Shown piece by piece: positions 26,214 to 35,607 of a stretch of DNA of 64,000 nucleotides; the first letter of the stretch is position 1; each line of letters begins with the position of its first letter. Source of the stretch: Nodosilinea sp. FACHB-141 (lineage in GTDB: Bacteria; Cyanobacteriota; Cyanobacteriia; Phormidesmidales; Phormidesmidaceae); NCBI RefSeq assembly GCF_014696135.1, contig NZ_JACJPP010000013.1:1-64000 (forward strand). Direction: 5' to 3'. The notes under the pieces were generated by a model. The model did no database searches. It saw only the letters and a program-made list of their open reading frames with translations, and was not told the origin of the DNA. Position numbers and translations under genes: made by a program.

Positions 26214-26441
26214 GTGGCCCATACCATTGTGACTAATGTTTGTGAGGGCGTCGCCGACTGCGTCGATGCCTGCCCAGTAGCCTGCATCCACGAAGGTTCC
26301 GGCAAAAACACCAAGGGCACTGACTGGTACTGGATTGACTTTTCAACCTGCATTGACTGCGGCATTTGTCTCCAGGTGTGCCCTGTAGAAGGCGCTATTC
26401 TGCCCGAAGAACAGCCCGAACTGCAAAACACCCCGACCTAG
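26214..26441 (+). CDS. Bacterial-type ferredoxin with two cluster motifs
   Basis: The 75-residue ferredoxin begins with GTG. Its cysteines lie at 10, 16, 20, 24 and 46, 49, 52, 56, in motifs CVDACPVAC and CIDCGICLQVC. The first group lacks a CxxCxxC pattern and resembles 7Fe ferredoxins ([3Fe-4S] plus [4Fe-4S]) of the Azotobacter FdI type. It is short, 75 residues. It could donate electrons to various reductases. It stands between hisZ and a histidine kinase. Confidence 0.88.
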   Translation: MAHTIVTNVCEGVADCVDACPVACIHEGSGKNTKGTDWYWIDFSTCIDCGICLQVCPVEGAILPEEQPELQNTPT

Positions 26442-26505
26442 TTTGGTCTAGCCTAGGGTGCTGGGTCTTCCCTCCCCGGGCGAAACTTCAAGGTTGTCCT
26501 GTACT

Positions 26506-27627
26506 ATGGCCAAAATCAGTCTCCGCAGTCGTCTCTTCATCTCTCACTTGGCGGTGATGGGAATTGGCATTTTGGCCCTGGCTATCTTTGGCAGGCTTTA
26601 CACTCCCCGTCTCTTTGTGATCTCCCTGGAGCGCTATGAGAATGGGGTGCTAAGCGTGCAGCGTCGTACCCAGCTAGTCAAGGGGTTTGAGGCCGCCTGG
26701 AGCCGGGGCATGCTGTGGGCGATCTTGGTAGGTGGGGGTACCGCCGGGGGCTTGAGCTACTTGGTGTCGCGACGCATCATTCGCCCGCTCGATCAGATGA
26801 CGGAGGTGACGCGATCGTTTGCCGCTGGCCGATTGAACGCCCGCGTGCCGCCTTCGGAAATTTTGGAAATTCAGCGGTTGGCCAGCAGTTTTAACCGCAT
26901 GGCGGCAGACCTGGAGGGCGTGGAAGAGCACCGCCGCGAGCTGATTGGCGATCTCACTCACGAACTGCGTACCCCGCTAACAATCATCCACGGCTATCTA
27001 GAGGGGCTGGCAGATGGCACAGTTGCCCCAGAGCCCGAGCTTTACCAACGGCTAGCTGGGGAGACAACGCGCCTCCAGCGCCTAGTCAATGACCTACAAG
27101 AGCTATCTAAGCTGGAAGCGGGCTATCTACCCATCCAAGCTCAGACAGTGGCGCTGTGCCCGCTGCTAACCGCGCTGGTGCGGCATTTTGACGATCAGTT
27201 TGTGAGTACCGATCGCGTCGCAATTACCTTGCAGTGTCTGCCCGATCTGCCGCTGGTGGACGCCGACCCCAGCCGCATTGAGCAAATCGTGATCAATTTG
27301 CTGGGCAATGCCCTGCGCTACACCGAGAAGGGCGCGGTTACGGTCAAGGCATGGGCCCAGAACAGCCGGGTTTACGTCAGCGTGACTGACACCGGCATTG
27401 GGATTGCTGAGGAAGACTTGCCCTACGTATTTGAGCGATTTTGGCGGGCCGATCGCTCCCGCAACCGCAATTCTGGAGGCACGGGTTTAGGTTTGACCAT
27501 CTGTCGCCGGTTGGTCGAGGTGCAGGGGGGCAAGATTGAGGTTAAAAGCACCTTGGGTCAGGGCAGTGAGTTTACGTTTTGGCTGCCCCAGGCGAAGGGA
27601 GTGAAAGGAAAAGGGGGAGAGGGGTAG
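26506..27627 (+). CDS. HAMP-domain sensor histidine kinase, BaeS-like
   Basis: The 373-residue membrane kinase has one N-terminal helix (HLAVMGIGILALAIFG), a short extracytoplasmic loop, a second helix near 70-90, a HAMP domain (RRIIRPLDQMTEVTRSFAAG), HisKA with the H-box IGDLTHELRTPLT at about 147-162, and HATPase_c with N-box VINLLGNALRYTEKG, G1 DTGIGI and G2 GTGLGLTICRRLVE. No response regulator gene is adjacent. The ligand is unknown. An ATG at 26506 is preferred over an upstream frame from 26458. The gene converges on menD. Confidence 0.92.
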   Translation: MAKISLRSRLFISHLAVMGIGILALAIFGRLYTPRLFVISLERYENGVLSVQRRTQLVKGFEAAWSRGMLWAILVGGGTAGGLSYLVSRRIIRPLDQMTEVTRSFAAGRLNARVPPSEILEIQRLASSFNRMAADLEGVEEHRRELIGDLTHELRTPLTIIHGYLEGLADGTVAPEPELYQRLAGETTRLQRLVNDLQELSKLEAGYLPIQAQTVALCPLLTALVRHFDDQFVSTDRVAITLQCLPDLPLVDADPSRIEQIVINLLGNALRYTEKGAVTVKAWAQNSRVYVSVTDTGIGIAEEDLPYVFERFWRADRSRNRNSGGTGLGLTICRRLVEVQGGKIEVKSTLGQGSEFTFWLPQAKGVKGKGGEG

Positions 27628-27672
27628 ATGAGTAGTTGGGAATGCCAACTGCTGAAACTGGGCTCGTGTAGC

Positions 27673-29454
27673 CTAAGGATTCTGGTGCAAAAGGTTCGAT
27701 AGATTCTCTGGAGGAGTGAGGAGCTGTTGTCGCAAGTGGTGGGATTGAGTGCGATCGCACTGTACCTCCAGCAACCTCACACCGGTGGTGGGTAAACTGC
27801 TGACGCTGGCCGTTAGCTGACTCCAGGTTTCAACTCGCTCGTAGTTCACGCCGTAGGCAGCGCAGAGGCGATTAAGGTCAACGGTTTGAGGCGTGGTAAA
27901 AAAGTCTTCAAACCAGCGTTCGCCAGGGGCAGGCAGGGTGGCGACGGGCAGTTGGTCAAAGATACCGCCTCCTCGGTTGTTGACCACCACCACGGTGAGA
28001 TGGCTCCGCAGGCGCGGCACGCTGAGCCAGCCGTTGGTGTCGTGGAGCAGGGCCAGATCGCCTGTAAGCAGCACCGCAGGCGGGCCACCGTGGGCGATTC
28101 CTAGAGCTGTCGAGAGCGTGCCGTCAATACCGTTGGCCCCTCGGTTGCAGTAGGGCCGCAGGGCGCGATCGCCCTGCGGCCAAAACCATTCCACATCGCG
28201 GATCGGCATACTGTTAGCGACCACTACCGCAGTCCCTTTCGGCAAACAGCGGGCCAGCAGCCAAGGTAATTTGCCCTCAAAGAATTCATTCAGCTCTGCT
28301 AAGGCGCGATCGAGATGCTGGCGCAACTCTTTATCTAGAACTAGCCACTGGTCGTGGTAGAGCCCCGTTTGAGGCGCCGCTGGGATGGGGGGCAACGCTC
28401 GTGACAGGGCGGTAACACTGAGGGGCACCGCAGTTACCGGACCGTGGAGAGGATCGAGGCTAGTCCCACCGGGGTCGAGCACCAAGCGGCGAGGCTGAGT
28501 ATCCTGTAGCCACTGGCGCAGTCGTTTGCTGGTGGGCAGGGGGCCGAGCTGAATCACCTGCTCAGGTATCAGATCTTTCGCCCAGGTGGGCTGTCTCAAT
28601 GCCATGTCGTAGGTGGTAACCAGAGAAGCATTCAACGCAGCAGCATTGCGCAGCGGCGACAGCCCCTCGGCCAGCACTGGCCAGCCCAGGTAGTTGGCTA
28701 GAGCAGCAACGGCCTTGCAGTAGCCTAGCGGATCGACGGGCTGTGCCGGCCCAGCGATAATTAGGCCGCGATCGCATCCTCGCCAAGTCTCCAGCCAAGA
28801 CAGATCTATTCCTGGTGTCGAAAAGTCCCTCAACGCTGGCACCTCAACCGCCGCTAGAAAGTCATCGCTGAGCTTGTCTTTTAAGTGTGTCACCGAGCCA
28901 TCGGCGATCGGGGCTAAGGGGTCGCGGAAGGGACAGTTGAGATGCACTGGCCCCGCCACTGGATAGAGCGATCGCCCCCAAGCCTGCCCCAAGATCTGTC
29001 GCAGATAGCGCAGCATGGCCACTTCCGCCACGGGCACTGCCAGCTCTGCATACCAGTTCGGAAACGTGCCAAACAGCCTTTGCTGGTCGATGGTTTGGCC
29101 CGAGGCACAGTCGCGCAGCTCGGGAGGGCGATCGGCGGTCAGCACCAGTAGGGGAATGCGGCTTTCACGCGCTTCAATCACGGCGGGGTAGTAGTTGGCC
29201 CCGGCGGTGCCGGAGGTGCAGACCAAAGCCACCGGCTGCCCGGTGCGCCGAGCCAGACCTAGAGCAAAAAATGCCGCCGATCGCTCATCGAGCACCGGCA
29301 CCGCCTCAATCTCAGGGTGGCTGACCAGGGCCATAGTCAGGGGCGTAGAGCGTGAACCAGGCGAAATCACAGCGGTTTTCAGCCCCAGCCGAGCCAGTGT
29401 GGCCACCAGCACCGAGGCCCAAAGGGCGTTAGTATTGCGAAAATCAAAAGTCAT
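27673..29454 (-). CDS. menD: 2-succinyl-5-enolpyruvyl-6-hydroxy-3-cyclohexene-1-carboxylate synthase
   Basis: This 593-residue ThDP-dependent enzyme acts in phylloquinone/menaquinone synthesis on isochorismate and 2-oxoglutarate. Features are an N-terminal ISPGSRSTPLTMAL, VLDERSAAFFALGLAR with the ThDP-activating Glu, VALVCTSGTAGANYYPAV, the central transhydrogenase-like domain, and C-terminal NRGANGIDGTLSTALGIA with LTGDLALLHDTNGW, the Mg/ThDP motif. In cyanobacteria the product pathway makes the PsaA/B phylloquinone. The start at 29454 lies 23 bases after the isochorismate synthase stop. Confidence 0.95.
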   Translation of the reverse strand: MTFDFRNTNALWASVLVATLARLGLKTAVISPGSRSTPLTMALVSHPEIEAVPVLDERSAAFFALGLARRTGQPVALVCTSGTAGANYYPAVIEARESRIPLLVLTADRPPELRDCASGQTIDQQRLFGTFPNWYAELAVPVAEVAMLRYLRQILGQAWGRSLYPVAGPVHLNCPFRDPLAPIADGSVTHLKDKLSDDFLAAVEVPALRDFSTPGIDLSWLETWRGCDRGLIIAGPAQPVDPLGYCKAVAALANYLGWPVLAEGLSPLRNAAALNASLVTTYDMALRQPTWAKDLIPEQVIQLGPLPTSKRLRQWLQDTQPRRLVLDPGGTSLDPLHGPVTAVPLSVTALSRALPPIPAAPQTGLYHDQWLVLDKELRQHLDRALAELNEFFEGKLPWLLARCLPKGTAVVVANSMPIRDVEWFWPQGDRALRPYCNRGANGIDGTLSTALGIAHGGPPAVLLTGDLALLHDTNGWLSVPRLRSHLTVVVVNNRGGGIFDQLPVATLPAPGERWFEDFFTTPQTVDLNRLCAAYGVNYERVETWSQLTASVSSLPTTGVRLLEVQCDRTQSHHLRQQLLTPPENLSNLLHQNP

Positions 29455-29477
29455 GGATCAATAGCAAGGGCAAGGGC

Positions 29478-30914
29478 CTACACCAGCGACTCGCCCAGGG
29501 CGCGCAGCTTGAGCTTAATTTCTGCCCACTCGCGATCGGGGTTAGACCCTGCCACAATACCAGCCCCGGCGTACAGCCGCACCCAGGTATCCGCCACCAA
29601 AGCCGAGCGAATGCCTACAATAAACTCGCTGTCACCATTTGCTCCCACCCACCCTAAGGGAGCCGCGTAGAGCCCCCGATCAAAATCCTCAAAGCGCAGA
29701 ATCTGGTCGCAGGCTTCGCGGGTCGGCACCCCGGCCACGGCAGGAGTTGGGTGCAGGGCCTCCACGATATGCAGCGGGTGAATATGACGGGGCACACGGG
29801 CCCGCATCGGCGTATGCAAATGCTGAATGTTGGACAGCCGCCGCACCTTAGGCCGAGGCTGGTACTGGGGCCATAGTCCTACGCTCCGAAGTTGCCGGGC
29901 CAAAAACTCTACTACCAGCCGGTGCTCTCCCCGTTCTTTGGGATTGTGCAACAGCCCCTGGGCGAGATAATCATCCTGGAATGGCGCCCCCCCCCGAGGA
30001 GCCGACCCAGCCAAGGCATCGGTGATTAGTTGGCCCTGGGTGAGGCTGAGCAGCCGTTCCGGACTAGCCCCCATGAACGTCTTGCCGTTGCCCTGACCCA
30101 CCGAAAACACATGGCAATCTGGGTAGCGCTGCCGTAGACGCCCCAGAGCCGCTAGAGGCTGTATCGGCTCAGTGCTGACCCAGTCTAGGGCATGGGCCAG
30201 CACAATTTTTTGTACCGGATGCCGGGTCATGTGGCTCAGGGCGCGGTCTACGGCCGTCCTGAACTGTTGGCCAGCTTCGGGCACAGGCTGTACCGGCAGC
30301 CGAGCCGGATGCAGCGGATCGCGCCAGGGAGCCGTGCCCAGGCGCTCTACTGCGCGCAGCTGGTTGGCCAGGTTGTCAATGATGGTGTCTACGTCGGAGG
30401 TCGCCGTCACCAGGTAATTCAGCGTTAGGACGCCCTGCCCCCCCTGGCGCACTAGCTGCCACTGGGGTAACACCACCGTCGCCGCCGGAAAGGCCGTCTC
30501 GCCATCTTGGGAGTCGGCAAAGAAGGTGAATGCGCAAAAAAATCTGGGTCCATCGGCCCCACTGAGGGCCGCAGCTGGCCCTGCTTCGCTGTAGCGGTGG
30601 GTTTTGCTGCGCCACTGCTCAATAAATCGGCGAGCTTGGGCAAACCGGCGCGCGCCCGCAGTTTCGTAAACTAGCGCGGCCCCAAATCCCACCACCGATC
30701 GCTGAGCGGCGGGGGTTTCAAGGTACAGGTGGCGATCGCTGCTGGGAGCCAGCCGGGCCAACACCATCAGCGGGTCAACCGGGGGAATATCAAAACTCAG
30801 GCTCACCAGCTGGGGCTGATGACTCTGCCGCGCCTGACCCAACCGACGATCTAAAAACCGGTAGGCCGACTGCAACGTCTGGTCGCGATCGGAGCAGTGA
30901 GAAACAACGGGCAT
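29478..30914 (-). CDS. menF: Isochorismate synthase
   Basis: The 478-residue chorismate-utilising enzyme converts chorismate to isochorismate. Conserved points are QKIVLAHALDWVS, ASPERLLSLTQGQLITDALAGS, PKERGEHRLVVEFL, LSNIQHLHTPMR, LHPTPAVAGVP and LYAAPLGWVGANGDSEFIVGIRSA with the Mg-binding Glu. It precedes menD on the same strand by 23 bp, so the two form a phylloquinone operon. The ATG at 30914 (MPVVSH) is preferred; an upstream in-frame start at 30965 extends it by 17 residues. The symbol menF or entC would both be used. Confidence 0.93.
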   Translation of the reverse strand: MPVVSHCSDRDQTLQSAYRFLDRRLGQARQSHQPQLVSLSFDIPPVDPLMVLARLAPSSDRHLYLETPAAQRSVVGFGAALVYETAGARRFAQARRFIEQWRSKTHRYSEAGPAAALSGADGPRFFCAFTFFADSQDGETAFPAATVVLPQWQLVRQGGQGVLTLNYLVTATSDVDTIIDNLANQLRAVERLGTAPWRDPLHPARLPVQPVPEAGQQFRTAVDRALSHMTRHPVQKIVLAHALDWVSTEPIQPLAALGRLRQRYPDCHVFSVGQGNGKTFMGASPERLLSLTQGQLITDALAGSAPRGGAPFQDDYLAQGLLHNPKERGEHRLVVEFLARQLRSVGLWPQYQPRPKVRRLSNIQHLHTPMRARVPRHIHPLHIVEALHPTPAVAGVPTREACDQILRFEDFDRGLYAAPLGWVGANGDSEFIVGIRSALVADTWVRLYAGAGIVAGSNPDREWAEIKLKLRALGESLV

Positions 30915-31195
30915 AAACCTTGGGATTTTAAAGCGGTTTACTGTATGAGCGGTCAACCTCGTCACGGTCGGCGGTGTTGGCTATAGAATGCCCAGCCGCC
31001 CCGGTTGTCTAGGCCCACTGAACCCAAACCACCGGCACCCTGACCCAATTTGCCCCACCTGCTGAACCTACGAGCTAGGTTTCATAGCAAGCTGAAACAG
31101 GCTCCAGTTAAGCCGCTCAGCCCCTTGGGCAGTATCCCTACTGGTAGCATATTCGGTTATGGCGTAACCACTTCGGGGCCAGTCGTTCACGCAGC

Positions 31196-32908
31196 TTAAT
31201 AGTGAGTACCGGTTTTGCGGTGGTGAATGGCGGTTTTACCGTTGCCATCTAACACCCGGCCCGCCTGCACCGTGGCGTATACCAGCCAGTGATCGCCGCA
31301 CTCCATACGCTGCTCGACGGTGCACTCTAGGTAGGCGATCGCCTCAGTCAAGATCGGCGCGCCATTCTCGGCCACATCAGTTTCAATTTCGGCAAAGCGG
31401 TCCTCGCCAGGGGCAAAGGGTTTGAGAAAGTGCTTCATCGGCCCCAGGTGCCGTCCCTCCGCCAAAATATTCAGCACAAACCCATAGCCGGGGTACAGCA
31501 GCGACTCGATCGCCCGATCCTTGGCCACCGCCACCGTAAACCCTGGCGGCGCAAAGGAAGCCTGGGACACCCAAGAGGCCAGCATGGCACTCGACACCTC
31601 CCCATGGCGGGCGGTGACAATGCACAGCGACCCCACAATCCGGCCGACAGCCTGCTCCACCGCTGAGGCCGGGGTGCGCGGCTGCTTCGCTCGCGTGGCC
31701 TTTTTGAGCCCCTGAGCGAAGTCGGTGCCCACCTCTTCGCAATATTTGAGGGTGACATCGGTGGGCTTAAACTTCACGCGGATGGGCTCAAAGGCCAAGC
31801 TATAGCCACCGTCTTTGAGCTTGCTCCCCAGCAGATCAATGGCTTCTCCGCTCCAGCCAAAGGAACCGAACACCCCGGCGGGCTGGGTCTTAGAAGCGGT
31901 CGATAGCACAATCCCTAGGGCGGTCTGCATCGGAGTAGGGGTGTGTCCACCCAGGGTAGGCGACCCCATTAAAAATCCAGCTGATCCTTCCACGGCCGAT
32001 TTGATTTCGTCGGGACTGGCCTGCTCAGCATTGATCGACTCCACCGACACCCCAGCCTTGGTGATGCCCCGGGCCAGCGCCTGGGCAATGGTGGCCGTGT
32101 TGCCATAGGCCGAGGCATAGATCAGCGCCACCGAGAGGTCTTGGCTAGTTTGGGCTTGTCCCCAGTCGCGATAGCTCTGTACCAGTTCTCGGGGGCTGTA
32201 GCGCACCACCGGCCCGTGCCCAGGGGCTAAGGTCTGAAAGGGTAGGGTGGTCACACGACCCAGGGCTGCGAGCACCTGGCGAGCACTGGCAGCAAACAGA
32301 CAGTCAAAGTAGTAGCGTCGATCTTCGAGCAGGTCTTGCCAGCTGAGGTCAAAGACCGCATCGTCGCAGCGGTGAGCCCCAAAGAGCTTGTCAGAATACA
32401 GCACCTGAGAGTAAGGGTCAAAGGTAGCCAGCCCGCCAGGGTAACGCGGGGTGGGAATCAGCTCAAACTGAAGATAATGGCCTTGGCCTAAATCGAGGCG
32501 ATCATCGCCGCTGCGAATTACCCGAAGGTGAGGTGAGGCTTCAGGCAGCAGGTCCTTAAGAGCTAGAGCGGCAGGGTTTGAGCACACCACAGTAACGTCT
32601 GACAACCGCTTCAGCAGAATCTTTAAAGTCTCGACCCGGTTGGGGTTGATGTGCCCTAAAACGATGTAATTCAGCTGAGATAGGTCGATGTGGCCCTCTA
32701 GGGCAGCTAGAAATATGTCGCTGAACGATTCACCGGGGGGGTCGATCAAGGCGGTGCGATCGGCCTGAATCAGATAGGTATTTGCCGTAGTGCCGCGCTC
32801 TAACCCGTACTCAATCTCAAACCGAAGGCGGTTCCAACTGCGGCAGCGCAGGACCGTGGTGCCTGCGGCCATGGCGTAAAGCTGAACATCGCGAGGAGGA
32901 GAGGTCAT
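31196..32908 (-). CDS. flv1: Flavodiiron protein, Flv1-type (type A, altered diiron motif)
   Basis: This 570-residue protein has the cyanobacterial three-domain layout: a metallo-beta-lactamase-like domain at about 20-260, a flavodoxin domain (LIYASAYGNTATIAQALARG) at about 260-405 and a C-terminal flavin reductase domain at about 425-570. The diiron motif HxExDH is replaced by LGHINPNRVETLK, so two acidic ligands and a His are absent. Type A members (Flv1 and Flv2) normally work as heterodimers with a type B partner (Flv3 or Flv4) in Mehler-like O2 photoreduction. No partner gene is adjacent, and no sll0218-like gene accompanies it, which favours Flv1. The ATG at 32908 is preferred over one at 32989. 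Confidence 0.87.
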   Translation of the reverse strand: MTSPPRDVQLYAMAAGTTVLRCRSWNRLRFEIEYGLERGTTANTYLIQADRTALIDPPGESFSDIFLAALEGHIDLSQLNYIVLGHINPNRVETLKILLKRLSDVTVVCSNPAALALKDLLPEASPHLRVIRSGDDRLDLGQGHYLQFELIPTPRYPGGLATFDPYSQVLYSDKLFGAHRCDDAVFDLSWQDLLEDRRYYFDCLFAASARQVLAALGRVTTLPFQTLAPGHGPVVRYSPRELVQSYRDWGQAQTSQDLSVALIYASAYGNTATIAQALARGITKAGVSVESINAEQASPDEIKSAVEGSAGFLMGSPTLGGHTPTPMQTALGIVLSTASKTQPAGVFGSFGWSGEAIDLLGSKLKDGGYSLAFEPIRVKFKPTDVTLKYCEEVGTDFAQGLKKATRAKQPRTPASAVEQAVGRIVGSLCIVTARHGEVSSAMLASWVSQASFAPPGFTVAVAKDRAIESLLYPGYGFVLNILAEGRHLGPMKHFLKPFAPGEDRFAEIETDVAENGAPILTEAIAYLECTVEQRMECGDHWLVYATVQAGRVLDGNGKTAIHHRKTGTHY

Positions 32909-33425
32909 GGGCAATAGGTAACGGCAGTTTTCAAGCGCCCTGTAGGTAATCTGCACTCGGTGAAAGGCCGTACAGAACCACCAAAGCATTAGTCAGACTG
33001 CTGCAATTCTAAAGGATAGAGGGAACAGCAGCCCGAGCTGCTCCTGACTCAAGTAGCTGCCTCCTGCGATCGCAGTGAAGTCAAAGTCAGCTTCACAGAG
33101 GTATTCAGCTTTTATGAACTGTGTCGATGCTGTCCGTGCTTTCTCGCACCCTGCCCTAGACTGAGTGAGTCTCCTAAGACAGTAAGCGAAGATCTGCGCA
33201 CTGGATTGAGGTGGGTCACCCCTTTTCGCCACCCAACCAGCAAGCATCCCGATAAAATACCGTGATTATACTAATATGACTAGTTATTTTTGTAACACTA
33301 AGCTAGTTTGTAGCAGCGGTCGCATTTGCCCAACGAACCATCGAGGGTTGAGCAAGCAATAGGGGTTGTTGGCGTAGGGCAAACAGTTACCTAAGCGCTT
33401 TAGTTAATCGGTATCTCTCTGGTTC
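32909..33425. other. Divergent intergenic region between flv1 and wecG-type gene
   Basis: This gap of over 500 bases has no reliable gene. An 84-codon frame on the minus strand at 32993-33247 has unremarkable composition and no visible family. The right side around 33258-33300 is very AT-rich and holds promoter-like elements for both directions. Confidence 0.5.
33265..33295 (-). promoter_or_regulatory. Candidate promoter for flv1 with embedded palindrome
   Basis: On the complement, TATAAT lies at 33270-33265, with TTACAA at 33295-33290 as a candidate -35 (19-base spacing, longer than optimal). A 12-base near-palindrome (ATGACTAGTTAT, 33276-33287) occupies the spacer, so it could be an operator. 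The predicted transcript would have a leader of about 350 nt. This is supported by sequence match only. Confidence 0.35.
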
Positions 33426-33443
33426 TTGAAGTTGGATAATCCT

Positions 33444-34487
33444 ATGGAGTCACAATCTACTGGACAAGTTGTCACATCAGCTATTGATGCAGCTGTTGTC
33501 AACGAAGTCGTTATCAATCCAGTTGTGGAGCAGGGCTTAGAGCCCAGCAATTTGTCATCGATTGACCCAGGGGGTGTTTCCCTAGCGGCGGTTCAGGCTG
33601 GTGAGCCGGTACCAGCGGAAAACGTTAAGCAGCTGTATCGGCAGTTTCGTAAAGCAGCCCTAGAATCCACCGCCCGAGAGCTGCGCAAACAGCAGTACGA
33701 GCGCATTCAAACCCAGGTCGAGATTCTGAGCATTCCGATCGACAACATTTCGGTTAATGACTTTTTGAGCCAGCTTAAGAAGGGCGTGGTGTTTACCCCC
33801 AACGTCGATCACCTGATGAAGCTCCAAAAGGATATGGACTTTGTTAAGGCCTACAGCAAGGCCGACTATCGCGTCTGCGATAGCCAGGTGCTAATGTTTG
33901 CTTCTAAATTTTTGGGCACGCCTCTCAAAGCTAAGATCTCGGGGTCAGACCTGTTCCCCATGTTTTGTGAGCACCACCGCAATAATGAAGCTATCAAGAT
34001 CTTTTTGATGGGCGGAGCTGACGGCATTGCGGCTCAAGCGATGGAGCGCATCAATGCTCGCATTGGTCGGCAGATTATTGTGCAGGCCCATTCGCCGTCC
34101 TTTGGCTTTGAAAAGAACGAGGCCGAGTGCGATCGCATCCTGGAGATGATTCGTCAGTCGCCCGCTAACGTGCTGGTCGTAGGCGTTGGCGCACCCAAAC
34201 AAGAAAAGTGGATCGCCAAGTACCGCGAGCAGCTGCCCAATATTGATATTTTCCTAGCTGTAGGGGCCGCCATCGACTTTGAGGCGGGCAATAAGCCCCG
34301 CTCGCCGGAACTGTTGAGCAAGCTGGGCTTAGAGTGGCTCTACCGCCTGAGCACCGAGCCTGGGCGACTGTGGAAGCGCTACCTGGTCGACGATTTTCCC
34401 TTCCTGTGGCTGGTGATCAAGGAGCGCTTTGCCCGGCTCTGGCGCAAACCCACCGTAGATGGAGCCACGTCTCGCAAGGTTGGATAG
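33444..34487 (+). CDS. WecG/TagA/CpsF-family glycosyltransferase
   Basis: The 347-residue GT26 glycosyltransferase core starts around residue 95 (IPIDNISVNDFLSQLKKG), with TPNVDHLMKLQKD, the SKADYRVCDSQVLMFAS region, ISGSDLFPMF, VLVVGVGAPKQEKWIAKY and AVGAAIDFEAGNKPRSPELLSKLGLEWLYRL near the C-terminus. Family members transfer N-acetylmannosaminuronic acid or similar sugars in surface polymer synthesis. The N-terminal extension of about 90 residues is acidic or neutral, without a membrane helix, and its role is unknown. The frame has an earlier TTG at 33426; the ATG at 33444 is preferred. Confidence 0.9.
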   Translation: MESQSTGQVVTSAIDAAVVNEVVINPVVEQGLEPSNLSSIDPGGVSLAAVQAGEPVPAENVKQLYRQFRKAALESTARELRKQQYERIQTQVEILSIPIDNISVNDFLSQLKKGVVFTPNVDHLMKLQKDMDFVKAYSKADYRVCDSQVLMFASKFLGTPLKAKISGSDLFPMFCEHHRNNEAIKIFLMGGADGIAAQAMERINARIGRQIIVQAHSPSFGFEKNEAECDRILEMIRQSPANVLVVGVGAPKQEKWIAKYREQLPNIDIFLAVGAAIDFEAGNKPRSPELLSKLGLEWLYRLSTEPGRLWKRYLVDDFPFLWLVIKERFARLWRKPTVDGATSRKVG

Positions 34488-34566
34488 TCTTACCGGAATA
34501 TGCTCGATCCATTGGTTTAGCCAGGTAGCTATTAGGTTGCCTGGCTAAGTTTTGAGGGTCTGAGCG

Positions 34567-35457
34567 GTGGCGTCGGACAAAATATGGCACCTTAGGAGGG
34601 TTCCCCCTAGTCATTGCCCTATGGTTCCTGTGTCGGTGGGTGGTATTGCTCAATCTGCGCTCTTGACAGACCAGTTGTTGGCCTACTACCGCCAGCTGTC
34701 TAAGGGGCTGCTGACGGTGGTCGATGTGGAAACAACTGGGTCTCGTCCAGACGAGGCCAGGGTGATTGAAATTGCGCTGGTGCAGGGTTCGCTGGACCAG
34801 GGGATTATTCACGAGGCATCCTTTGTGGTCAATGCCAAGGTGCGCGTACCCCATACCATTACCCGGCTAACGGGCATCACCACCGCCATGGTCGAGCAGG
34901 GTACCGCTGCCGATGTGGTATGGCAGGCGCTGCGATCGCCCCTCGACCAAGGGGTGCTCACCGGCCACAACCTGGCCTTTGACTACAGCTTTATTCAAGC
35001 GGAGTACCAGCGGCTGGGCCAGGGTTTTAAGCGCCCTGAGGCCCAGCAGTTTTGCACTGTAATTTTGTCGCGGCTGCTGCTGGCCGATCTGCCCTCCCGC
35101 AGTTTGCCGCAGCTGGTGCGACACTTTGGTTTTGATGTGGGGCGATCGCACCGCGCCCTAGCCGATACCAAGGCCTGCTGGCTACTGGCCAACCTGCTGT
35201 TAGAACGCTTGGCCAACACCTCCGACGATGCCCTGCGGCAGCAGTTTGTCGAGCAGTGGGTGCCCCTGCGGGATGCCGTCAAGGTGTTTGACTGCCCTCG
35301 CGTTGAACTGCAGCGGCAGCTCGATGCCCGAGGCTGTGAACGCCGCACCTCACGGCGCGGCAATCGCCATATGTATCGCCGGGGCGACCTGGAAACCCTT
35401 TACCGCGAGCTCTACCCGGAGCAGCTGTCACTTAACCTAGGTGAGGCGGGAGGTTAA
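34567..35457 (+). CDS. DEDDh 3'-5' exonuclease, DNA polymerase III epsilon-like
   Basis: The 296-residue protein shows the DEDDh exonuclease motifs: ExoI VVDVETTG at about 53-60, ExoII HNLAFDYSF, and ExoIII HRALADTKA with His and Asp. It would degrade single-stranded DNA or proofread. An extra C-terminal part after about 225 (CERRTSRRGNRHMYRRGDLE) is basic and may bind nucleic acid. The frame starts with GTG at 34567; an ATG at 34621 (MVPVSVGG) is an alternative and closer to the domain. The stop is 150 bases before the WG-repeat lipoprotein. Confidence 0.86.
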   Translation: MASDKIWHLRRVPPSHCPMVPVSVGGIAQSALLTDQLLAYYRQLSKGLLTVVDVETTGSRPDEARVIEIALVQGSLDQGIIHEASFVVNAKVRVPHTITRLTGITTAMVEQGTAADVVWQALRSPLDQGVLTGHNLAFDYSFIQAEYQRLGQGFKRPEAQQFCTVILSRLLLADLPSRSLPQLVRHFGFDVGRSHRALADTKACWLLANLLLERLANTSDDALRQQFVEQWVPLRDAVKVFDCPRVELQRQLDARGCERRTSRRGNRHMYRRGDLETLYRELYPEQLSLNLGEAGG

Positions 35458-35607
35458 AAAGCGTCGCCTGCGTTTAATCTCCACCACACACTAGGCCTAG
35501 TTTCTTTAAATTTTCTCCACAGCCGACGAAAAATTCGTCATGGTTACAGGGGTGGGGGGTTGAGAGAAATGGCTATTGCAGGCCTGGGGTGAGGCCAGGG
35601 GGATTTT

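Noticed and set aside
29639-30643. Several antisense frames within the menF gene
   Set aside because: They are shadows of a GC-rich gene with strong codon bias. Family matches exist only on the menF strand.
32993-33247. 84-codon minus-strand frame between flv1 and the wecG-type gene
   Set aside because: No recognisable family, weak composition and position in a promoter region. It could be real but is not supported.
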